Below, piece after piece: positions 34,701 through 46,700 of a stretch of 64,000 nt of DNA (within the stretch, counting starts at the first letter, position 1; every line of letters begins with the position of its first letter). The DNA is from Steromphala cineraria. Lineage: Eukaryota > Mollusca > Gastropoda > Trochida > Trochidae. The translations under genes were made by a program, and so were the position numbers. Below the pieces are notes generated by a model. That model had not been told where the DNA came from, made no database searches, and was given only the letters and a program-made list of their open reading frames with translations. The stretch is taken from NCBI GenBank assembly GCA_916613615.1, contig OU744726.1, forward strand, positions 57,924,987 through 57,988,986, read 5' to 3'.

Positions 34701-37700
34701 TATTAATAGGTGCGTGGTATAGACCAATATTCAAGCTTTTCTATCTTTCATAAATCTTTTGGAATTGGAACTTTATCCGCAGCAACCAAATATACTGATA
34801 TCAACTCTCACACTAACAGTTGAGTGATATAGACCAATATCCCAGGTAATATTTATTTCATAAATTAACCAAAGACATTGCCTATACTGTTGTACGTCTT
34901 ATGTCCACTGTAGGTATCGACTGGACACGCTGAAGCCCGGAGAGGTCGGAGGTCACTGTGTACTGGACAAGAACGCCATCAACTCTCAGATGACTATCAG
35001 GAATGGTTTCCTGTCGTCATGGTATTGACTTATACTTACCGTTGCTTTGATATTATAACAACCAAACTTGGAAATTATTCACTGAAACTATGAAAATCAA
35101 TATCGTCCTTGTTTTTAAGAATTTTTAAAAAACCCTTTAGAACTTTGCTTTTTTTATTTTATACATTTCGGAATATTATTTATGCCAGGACTCCAGAACT
35201 TAAAAACTTCGAAAAGACTTCTTTTCGACCAATCAGAGACGGGCATTGTGACGTCATCATCAACAAGCCAACCTTCATCATGAAACTTGACGCAGGTAGA
35301 TAACAAAACTATTCTTCTTTGAAGCTTTTTATCAAATTTAATGAAATTTGCAAAAATCTGATAAAGGATATGTAGTTTGCTTAGGGAGATATAACCAACT
35401 GCACGGCATTTTTTCCACTAATATCTAAAGCCATTTATCGAACCTACAAAGTTTGGAAGAGATATGTTGATTCTTTCCTCAAAACAAATTATCAAAAGGT
35501 GTTCAAGGTTGCCAGCAGTTTATCTCTTAATACTTTATACTCTTCTTCTACGATTACAGATAATCGTGTTGAGTATTGAGCTGTTTAAAGGGGCAGTAGC
35601 ACATTTTTTGATAATTTTATATTTTAAAATTTTCAATGACAATGGTAAGTTAATGTTAAATGTATTATTTTGACAGTGACAACAATCTCATTACACAAGC
35701 CAATAATCTATAGTCAGAGGACAAAGTATAAGGATTCACATAAAATCCATTGACGGCCATTTTGTGTGAACACCTTTAATTCATTTTGTGTAAGAAAAAG
35801 GAATCGTATGGATAAACTTTACCTTATATATTTGAATTATTACTGCTCCATTTAGTTTAAATACATTGTCTTTCAAATGGAACCATTAATTTTCATTTTC
35901 CTGACATCACCTTATATTCCCCCTAAAAACGTGCTACTGTCCCTTTAAATGTCCAGCAAAACCGGTAAAGGGACCATAAGAGCGGGGCCACCAATGGATC
36001 TTATGTGAATCTTCATACTTTGTCCTTTGATTATGGATGATTGGCCTGTGTAATAAGATTTTTGACACTGTCAAAATAATACATGTAGTATTAACTTACA
36101 ATCATCAGTCAAATATTTAAAATATAAAATTATCAAAAAACGTGCTACTGCTCCTTTAAAACATATAAACGTTTACTTCTCATCTGGTTGGATTCTTCCA
36201 CATTCATACCACCTGCTGAATAAGGTCTTCTACGTGAGTGACAACCTGTTTAAACTAAGGAACCAATCCGTGATTTGATCTTTTTTTACAGCATAAAGAC
36301 AGTTTAATGCACTATATATGTTATTGATTTGACCATTCTCATACCGTTTTTGATATATGTCGCAAATTATTAGTTTTCGGCTCTCCAATATTTTCGGAAG
36401 CAGTCGTATATTTCATCTAGATCATTTGATATTCCATCACCAGAGATAAACTTGTATCATCACTTCTGTGACTTCCTCAACTTGTACATCAGTCAGCATG
36501 TCAACAACGCTTTCTCCACCGACATCAACATCTTCTTCTGGCATCCGGTTTGTATTGCACATATGATAAATATTAGGGGAGACCAGGGCAAAGCGCGCCC
36601 CCTAACATATAAGTGCGTCTAGTGAGCACCCCGACATATACAGGATGCAACTTGCACACTATCTCTAATACTTGTCACATAGACTGTTACATGGCACATG
36701 CTTTTTTAATCTACCATTTCGGCATGAGGATATATTTACGTAAATATATTCTGATTAAGGGGGCGCGCTATGCCCTGTAGTTTGGGGCAAAGTGCCCAAT
36801 CCCCTGGGCGCTTTGCCCCATTCGAAAAACAACACAGAATGTAATAGATATTACACACCAATAATCAGCCAATACAAATCAAAAGCTATAATCTTGATAA
36901 TGCAAGACAACTATCGAACCCATATGAAGGATAGAATTAACATAGAAGTTGACAATATATGCAAAGATGCGCAAAATATTCCTTAACATGTCATGGACCT
37001 ACATGTTCAACATTGTCAATGACCACCTATCGTTACGGTTGGTACATGTACATTTCTTTCAACTACTAAAGTGTTAATAATGTAGGTTATTGAATATCAA
37101 AACCAGTAATAAATAGAACAAAAGAAGAACTGAATTGTTTATAAGCACGAATTAAAGATTTCATATCATCTATTTTGTGTCGAACTTGGCAGAACGGCAT
37201 AAATTGCTTATCGTTTAGGGTTGAACAGTAATATACAATGAATTATATTATCATGATTAAAAAAACCCAGAAAAATATGTTTTTGTAACTGCTACTTGTC
37301 GTCATTCTTTAACAAAACAAAACCATTTAAGTAAAATGGTATATTTCAATTTTATAAAATACAGCAGAATGCTGATATGAAAATGATAGTTCTCCTTTAC
37401 ACAATTTGCTTAAGAAATGTAAAATAATAACTTTTACACCAATATGTTAACCAAAAAGATAATTCTATAACACACGGGGCAAAGCGCTCCCCTCGGCACG
37501 TTTTGCCCCATCATGGGTAGCATTTTAAAGTACATCACAGAAAGTCATTAAAGCAAGTAATTACAAATTTCATTATTCAATGAATTAGTGATATCAATTC
37601 ATGTTACATGTGCACGAGAGTTCAATGTTCCGTTTTGTATTTTTATGAAATATTAGAATTTAAGACATATCAATTCCTTATAGTAAAATCGCGTTTTTTC

Positions 37701-40700
37701 GAATATTTGAAATTCTGCGTCCACAAATCAGGCAAATTATTCCAGCGTCGGTCACAACGCTTCATTGTGGTTGCTTTCATTCGTTTGATATGATAAATTA
37801 CTCCATTTGTCGATAGGTTTGAAGAAATAACGCGTGGTCACTTTGCCCTAGGGGCGCGCTTTGCCCTGGTCTCCCCTACATGGCTTTATTTTGCATTACT
37901 TGTGATACAAATTGGCTCGGTACTTACATGATTTCCGAAACGCTCAAGCTGATACATGATGTTGGTTTATGTTGGCTTCGAATGAATGTGTCACGATTGC
38001 AACTTTTGTTAAAAGAATAGGTTTGTTGATATTAAAGGGGCGGTAGCACGTTTTAGGGGGATATAAGGTGATGTCATGAAAATGAAAAAAATGGTTTCAA
38101 TTGAAAGGCATTGTATATAAACTAAATGGAAAGTAGTAAATCAAATATATGATGTGAAGTTCAGCCATGCAATTCCTTTTTCTTACACAAAACGTATTAA
38201 AGATGTTCACACAAAATGGCCAAAAATGGACTTTATGTGAATCTTTATTATGTATTCTCGGACTATGGATGATTGGTTAGTGTAATGAAATTTTTGACAG
38301 TATCAGAATAATACATTAAGCATTAACGTACAATCATCAGTGAAACATTGAAAATACAAAATTTTCAACAACTAAAAACGTACTACGGCCCCTTTAACTG
38401 AAGTATAGTTCCCTGTCCTTCAATAAGAAAGTAGATTCTCAAAAGCAACTTTTTTGGAACTCATATATGAAAAAATATGAAGTTGAATTTTAATGGCGAA
38501 CGATTAGAATTTGTTACACAAATTATAACCTAAGCAATTATGTCATGTTACAAAGTGCACGAAGGCTTATGGTTGTATAAACTCACCGAGAATAATAGGG
38601 ATACAGACATGTTCAAATATGAAAATATGAAATTGAACAGTAATGGCTAAAACATTTTGTTACTTCTAACTTCATATATTTTTATTTATAAATGAATAAA
38701 ATATTACTTTTTGCCTGTGAGTGATAAAAAGGATGTTTTATTTTTATTTCTAACATTTACCTAATTTTTCAGGTTCGATATCGTTACCTCGATCCTTTTG
38801 ATGTAGCCTGGAAAGTCTTTACCAGAAACCCTATCTTGAATCTCAACGAATTCGGTGGTAAAAGGGTAAATACTTTTACCAAACCTCTCGACCATTTTAA
38901 AATCGATTCTGCCCCATGTCGTCGGTTATCTAAAATAAATCAAGTTAACAATTCAATATACGAAACATATTTTGTTCAACGTTACCCTTTAACATAATAA
39001 CATAAAAAATACGTGTATCAAAGAATCGAGGAGATTCCGGTCGATTACACGTGTCTATATAACATTTATGTAAATCATTATACAGGAGAACATAAAGCAA
39101 GATGATAATATGATTCATACAGGTTAATATACCTTTATTTCAAGATTTTCGAGATGATCTGATTGAGGAAAGGTGAGGATCATTGTCAGTCCAAGGCAGA
39201 TATTTATGAACGTCAGGCTAAACATCACATACAGCTAACCTCTGACGTTTGCAATAATGTTCTGATATTTACGTACTTCCTAGACCTTAATTTTGAATTT
39301 TCAAACCGATCCTTTGTTGTACAAGTCCAAGTCATTGACTGACAAGCTTTCAACGTTTGCAATAATTTTTCTGATTTTTTCGTACTTTCTAGATCATATT
39401 ATTGAATTTTCAAACGGACCCATTGTTGTACAAGCAAGCCTCCAACGTTTGAATAATTTTCTGATATTTTCGTACATTTTTTATCATATTGTTGAATTTT
39501 CAAACGGACCCATTGTTTCACAAGCAAGCTTCCAACGTTTGAAAAAATTTCTGATATTTTCGTACATTTTTTATCATAATATTGAATTTTCAAACGGACT
39601 CATTGTTGTACAAGCCCAAGTCATTGACAAGCCCCCAACGTTTGAATAATTTTTCTGATTTTTCGTACTTTCTTGATCATAATATTGAATATTCATACGG
39701 ACCCATTGTTGTACAAGCAAGCCTCCAACGTTTGAAAAAATTTCTGATATGTTCGTACAGTTTTTATCATATTATTGAATTTTCAAACGGACCCATTGTT
39801 GTACAAGCAAGCCTCCAACGTTTGAATAATTTTCTGATATTTTCGTATTTTCTTGATCATAATATTGAATATTCAAACGGACCCATTGTTTCACAAGCAA
39901 GCTTCCAACGTTTGAATAATGTTCTGATATTTTCGTAATTTTTTTATCATATTATTGAATTTTCAAACGGACCCAATGTTGTACAAGCAAGCCTCCAACG
40001 TTTGAATAATTTTCTGATATTTTCGTACATTTTTTATCATATTATTCAATTTTCAAACGGACCCATTGTTGTACAAGCAAGCCTCCAACGTTTGAATAAT
40101 TTTCTTATATTTTCGTATTTTCTTGATCATAATATTGAATATTCAAACGGACCCATTGTTTCACAAGCAAGCTTCCAACGTTTGAAAAATGTTCTGATAT
40201 TTTCGTACATTTTTTATCATAATATTGAATTTTCAAACGGACTCATTGTTGTACGAAAAGCCCAAGTCATTGACAAGCCCCCAACGTTTGAATAATTTTT
40301 CTGATTTTTTCGTACTTTCTAGATCATATTATTGAATTTTCAAACGGACCCATTGTTGTACAAGCAAGCCTCCATCGCTTGAATAATTTTCTGATATTTT
40401 CGTATTTTCTAGATCATATTATTGAATTTTCAAACGGACCCATTGTTTCACAAGCCCAAGTCATTGACAAGCCTCTGACGTTTGCAAGAACTTTAAGATA
40501 TTTTCGTACTTTCTGGATCATAATTTGAATTATTGAAAGGATCTATTGTTGTACGAAATGCAATAATGGAACACAGATCGCATACAATTTCCTTTCACAC
40601 AACAATACTTTTCAACTGTGACAAGGGACACCTACATTAACTTGGAAAGGTAACGATTCTACCCAAGATACGAGATAGTTAAACCCGGAATTAAGGAAGC

Positions 40701-43700
40701 TTTTATCTCAATTAAGGAAGATTCTACCTAAAATACAAGATAGTTTAACCCGGAATTAAGGAAGATTCTACCTAAACTACAAGATAGTTTAACCCGGAAT
40801 AAAGGAAGATTCTACCTAAAATACAAGATAGTTAAACCCGGAATTAAGGAAGATTCTACCTAAACTACAAGAGAGTTTAACCCGGAATTAAGGAATATTC
40901 TACCTAAAATACAAAATTGTTTAACCCGGAATTAAAGAAGAATAAAGATAGTAAAAAGTCAAAAGAGAACCAAATGCATGATCTATGAATACCAAGTCTC
41001 AATGACCTAGACTTTATGGTGTTTTTATTTGGTCCGGATGCGTTTCCATGGAAATGACCGAAAATAAAGGCCTGCGGCCTTGGTCAGGTCAGACCGCCTC
41101 GGGAGTCAGGTCTCGAGTCCTTGTATTTCACATAATGACCTCACCATGAGTAATTAGCAGCCCCGTCTAAGGACGGGGCTGCTATCAGTTTTTGTGAAGT
41201 TTCCATCGCCGCCGCCGCCGCCGCCGCCGCACTCGTACTACTAGCTATAACTTTTTTCCCCTAAGCTTTCCAGAACTCTTATTCATACCTTACTCCTCAT
41301 ACCTCGGGGGAACGATTTTGACACGTTCACTTTCAAGGTCAAAGGTCAAGGTCACGAGCTATGTATTCACACTAAGAATTCCTTGTAAACGCGATAACTT
41401 GAAAAGTTTTTGTGCTATGAAGCTCTAACTTGGTATATATCATCCTTGGAAAAGTAAAAAAATTTGAAAAGGTTTTGGCTACAATCCGTCAAAGGTCAAG
41501 GTCACAGCAAGGTCATGACGTAAGCATGTTTTAGCGAAAATGCTTTATTTTAACTATGAACACTTTTAATCAATACATGATTGTTATACTCAAAAAAAAA
41601 GTGTTCAATGATTGTGTGACCTTGAAGGTCAAAGGTCAAGGTCATGAGATATGAGTTATTACAAAATGCACTAAATTGGGGTATAACTTTATCCCATTTA
41701 GCTTTTCAGAACTCATGAACATGTCTAAATGTTAATACTTCCAGGGAATCATTATGACATGTTCACTTTCAAGTTCAAAGGTCAAGGTCACGAGTTATAA
41801 AATCACCACAAAATTCTTTGTAAACACGGTAACTTGAAAAGTTTTTGTGATATGAAGCTCTAACTTGGTATATATCATCCTTGGAAAAGTAAAAAATTTT
41901 GAAAAGGTTTCGGCTACAATCTGTCAAAGGTCAAGGTCACAGCAAGGTCATGACTTAAGCATGGTTTAGCGAAAATGCTTAATTTTAACTATGATCACTT
42001 TTAATCAATACATGATTGTTATACTCAATAAAAAGTGTTCAATTATTGTGTGACCTTGAAGGTCAAAGGTCAAGGTCATGAGATATGAGTTATTGCAATT
42101 CCTTGTAAACACAATAACTTGAAAAGTTTTTGTGCTATGAAGTTTAGATTTTGTATATATTATCTCTTGAGAAGTTCAACATTTTCAAAAAGTTTTGGGT
42201 ACTAACTGTCGAAGGTCAAGGTCACAGCAAGGTCAACATATATGGAGAAAATGGATTAATTGTATTTTTAACACTTTCTTTCATTACAATAATGTTATAC
42301 TCAATGAAATGTGTTCATTGATTGTGTGACCTTGAGTGTCAAAGGTCAAGGTCACGAGAAAATTCCCAATTTGGTGAGGCCTGTAAAAGGCGGAACAGGG
42401 TAAGGCGAAACCCAAAGTTCCGGGGCTGCTCTGCTTTTGCGGTATCCCGCAAACGCTAATCTAGTTAAGTGTATAGTATTGACCCATAACTTGATGAGTT
42501 TAACCCGGAATTAAGGAAGAATAAAGGTAGTAAAAGGTTGAATATCTAAAGAGAACCACGACACAAAATACATGATCTATTAATACCAAGTCTCAATGAC
42601 TTAGGCGTTATGGTTTTTTAATTGTGATCCTGAAACAATGCGTTTCCATGGAATTGACCTAAAATAAAGGTGTGTTTACCTCTTTACCTTAAATATGTGT
42701 ATTTAGAACATTCAAAGGAACTTTATCTTGCAGCAGTTTATTTGAATGAAAAATCTCTGGTATCGTTTCTTTCGTCCATCAATGTATTACACGATTACAT
42801 AATTAACCCTCTCCATGCCCAGGTATGCTTCAAGCAAGCAGTGTTCTCATTCCTCCCCAGGATGCCCCGTGGTCTGTATTATGTTGTTAAACCGGTGAGT
42901 AAAGAACAACAATTTAAAAATGTTACTGTTATTGTTATTGTTATCTCATCAAACCCAAACCTAAAGACTGTTGTACTCTCCTTTTTCCTTATGCTTTATA
43001 AACGGCATAAAGTTCTGTACTGAAACATCATAAACGTCGCTATAGTGTCAAATAAAAAAGTTATTCATCTATAGCATTTCTTCATAATTCTATAATGACA
43101 CTACTTAATGATTTGTATACTTACTGATAATGAATAACAATAATTAAATGTTAAAAAGAAACGAGGCTATTTTTATTTGAATAAGAAAGTCGATAACATT
43201 TTCAACCTGATACGAAGATGAGTTTAAATTTCTGCCAACATCGATAATTTGGTTTGTTAATAATCAGCGATGCACATTGTTTTGTTTTGAGACTTTCAAA
43301 GTGAATTTTATTCATCATTTTGTCCTTACCTCAAATATCCTAATTTGTGTCTCTTTTATACTCATCAGATAGCGAACTGTTACGGAAGTTCGATGATACG
43401 AGCATTTTCCCAACATGTTCTTCACAGACTTGGCGTGAAACAGTTGAGACCAAGGGTATGTATGTATTGTGACCTAAATGTAAATACTGTTTCCTATATT
43501 GACATTTTGTTATTGGTAAATCATGTACATTAGTTTGTTAAGGTCTATTACCTAAAACCCTGTCGAGAATATTCGATCAATTTATTTTGTGTACTTTTTT
43601 GTACTGTTTTTTGCTAGAAGTCACTGACTAACTCTACTAACGTCATTTTCACTTGCAGTATAATATAAGTTTTATCTTACCGAATGTTTAAACAAAACGC

Positions 43701-46700
43701 ATATAATATGAAGATAAAGGGTAAGAAATTCGTTAGTCATTTTACTATAGTTTGTTCAAAGCTACATATCGGTTGATCAAAGTAACCAGCTTAATCATGT
43801 GTTAGAGGTAACATACAGTGTACATTTCAAGACGCTCAATCTGCACGCTTTTTTTCATGCTTTTTATGATTTGATTATGATTTATGATTTATTCCCCCGC
43901 TCAAGAGAAGGATATCAGTATTTATTCAGGGTCACGTGGACCAATCAGAGATCGAGATTTTTACATGAGGTAGGATAAGGACATTTCGATACTTCTTCAA
44001 CCTTTCCTAAAGAGGTTGTTCATTCATAAATTTGCCTTCATCAGCATTTGTTTGTCGTTTTGACTTTTTAGCTAATTTGGCCTCTATGGCCCGATGGGCT
44101 TTTGGCATGTCATATTTTAATTTTAATAATTTTTATGGAATTAAAAAAAACTAAAAAGTATTCTTTGAACGATGGTTTAACCCTTGTTCTTATCAGTTTG
44201 AACATACACTAAAAATTGTATTTGAAATTATTTACAAATGCTAATTCAACATTTAAAAAAAAATGTTTTTTAGTAAGCGACGTTTTTACAAAGCTTCTTG
44301 TCGTTACGTCTGCATTGACACAAGAACCTTTCTCGATTGCTCACAAAATAAGTTCTTACCCATGAATAATGTTGATTGTTTATTATGTTGCATAAATGAT
44401 AATGCAATTAAATTGTTTAGAACGGTTTTGCCACTCCATTTTATTATTGGTCTCTCTTGGTAACAAGGTTTAAAAAAACTGTTTTGATACATTTTAATTT
44501 TGCTTTATCGTTTATCTCCAATTACAGAAGGACAAACTGCGAGTAACGCTTCTTTCTCGAAGTACAAACTATAGACGTATAATCAACGAGGAGAAGGTAG
44601 GAGGAATCTAGTTTTATATATCATAAGTACATTAACTTACAACAAAGTTCGTTTTCAGTGTAAAAAAATAAAAATGAGAACTTTTTAAAAGTTTCTTTAC
44701 AGTCATCTGTTTAAAAGTGACAAGATGAATAGAAATGCATATGTTGTCATATAAGGTATATCCTTAGTCGACGGTGATAAAATGAAACTTTTTACATTTC
44801 AATGAATGTCAATGAATGAAGAAATTTACAATGAATTTTTATATAGTAACTACTCTTTTCACAATTCTTAGAAGAAGAGGTTCAAGAACTACCTCGTGTT
44901 TTCCTCGAAATGATTATTGAATTAACAAGATGTGTTTGTGAAACACGAATGCCCCCGGATGCATCCTGCTCGCTGTGTCAAGGTCAAGGTCACAAGGTCA
45001 AATGTCATGGTGTCATCTGAAAGGTCTCATCACAAGGGATCCATATGTCAAGTATCAAAGACCTAGCTCTGACCAATCAAAAGTTATGACCAAGGTTAAA
45101 GTTTTTGTGGACAAACGGACAGACGGATGGACGGACGGACGGACAGACGGACATGTGAAAAACAATATACCCCCGGAATCTCCGATTCGGGGGCATAAAA
45201 AGGTTATGTGGGGATATGTTTTTTTTTGTAATGTGAAACAAATCGACTACTCCCCTAGACCACGGCCCTTTAATTGGTATCCAAATCCGTTTCAATGTTC
45301 AGTGGCATGTCCATAATGCAATGGGGATAAAATAAGTTATAATTTGTTTGTTCTGATCAATGAATTTTGAATTTCTCTAAGTCTGATTTTCTGTGCAGAT
45401 CGCGGAGACCCTAAGGACAGACGAGAGATTTGATGTTCAACTGGTTGACTTCAGCAGGTTTGTCTTTATAGTTAATAAGATTTGATGTTTAACTGGTTGA
45501 CTTCGACAGGTTCGTCTTTATAATTTATAGATTTGATGTTCAACTGGTTGACTTCGACAGGTACGTCTTTATAGTTTATAGATTTGATGTTCAACTGGTT
45601 GACTTCGACAGGTACGTCTTTAAAGTTAATAGATTTGATGTTCAACTGGTTGACTTCAGCAGGTTCGTCTTTATAGTTTATAGATTTGATGTTTAACTGG
45701 TTGACTTCGACAGGTTTGTTCTTTATAGTTAATACGATTTGATGTTCAACTGGTTGACTTCGACAGGTTTGCTCTTTATAGTTAATAAGATTTGATGTTC
45801 AACTGGTTGACTTCGACAGGTTTGCTCTTTATAGTTAATAAGATTTGATGTTCAACTGGTTGACTTTGACAGGTTTGTTCTTTATAGTTAATAAGATTTG
45901 ATGTTTAACTCGTTGACTTCAACAGGTTTGCTCTTTATAGTTAATAAGATTTGGTGTTTAACTGGTTGACTTTGACAGGTTTGTTCTTTATAGTTAATAA
46001 GATTTGATGTTTAACTCGTTGACTTCAACAGGTTTGCTCTTTATAGTTAATAAGATTTGGTGTTTAACTGGTTGACTTCAACAGGTTTGTACTTTATAGT
46101 TAATAAGATTTGATGTTTAACTCGTTGACTTCAACAGGTTTGCTCTTTATAGTTAATACGATTTGATGTTCAACTGGTTGACTTCGACAGGTTTGCTCTT
46201 TATAGTTAATAAGATTTGATGTTCAACTGGTTGACTTCGACAGGTTTGCTCTTTATAGTTAATAAGATTTGATGTTCAACTGGTTGACTTTGACAGGTTT
46301 GTTCTTTATAGTTAATAAGATTTGATGTTTAACTCGTTGACTTCAACAGGTTTGCTCTTTATAGTTAATAAGATTTGGTGTTTAACTGGTTGACTTTGAC
46401 AGGTTTGTTCTTTATAGTTAATAAGATTTGATGTTTAACTCGTTGACTTCAACAGGTTTGCTCTTTATAGTTAATAAGATTTGGTGTTTAACTGGTTGAC
46501 TTCAACAGGTTTGTACTTTATAGTTAATAAGATTTGATGTTTAACTCGTTGACTTCAACAGGTTTGCTCTTTATAGTTAATACGATTTGATGATCAACTG
46601 GTTAAATTAAACTGGTTTGATTTTTGTTGTTAATAATATTTGATGTTCAACTGGTTGACTTCAACAGGTTTGTCTATATAGTTAATAGATTTGATGTTCA

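Noticed and set aside
39293..40295. Periodic hydrophobic open frames as a repeat-protein gene
   Set aside because: They are produced by the 90-bp intronic satellite. The frame is broken between runs, there is no start or splice context, and both strands are open.
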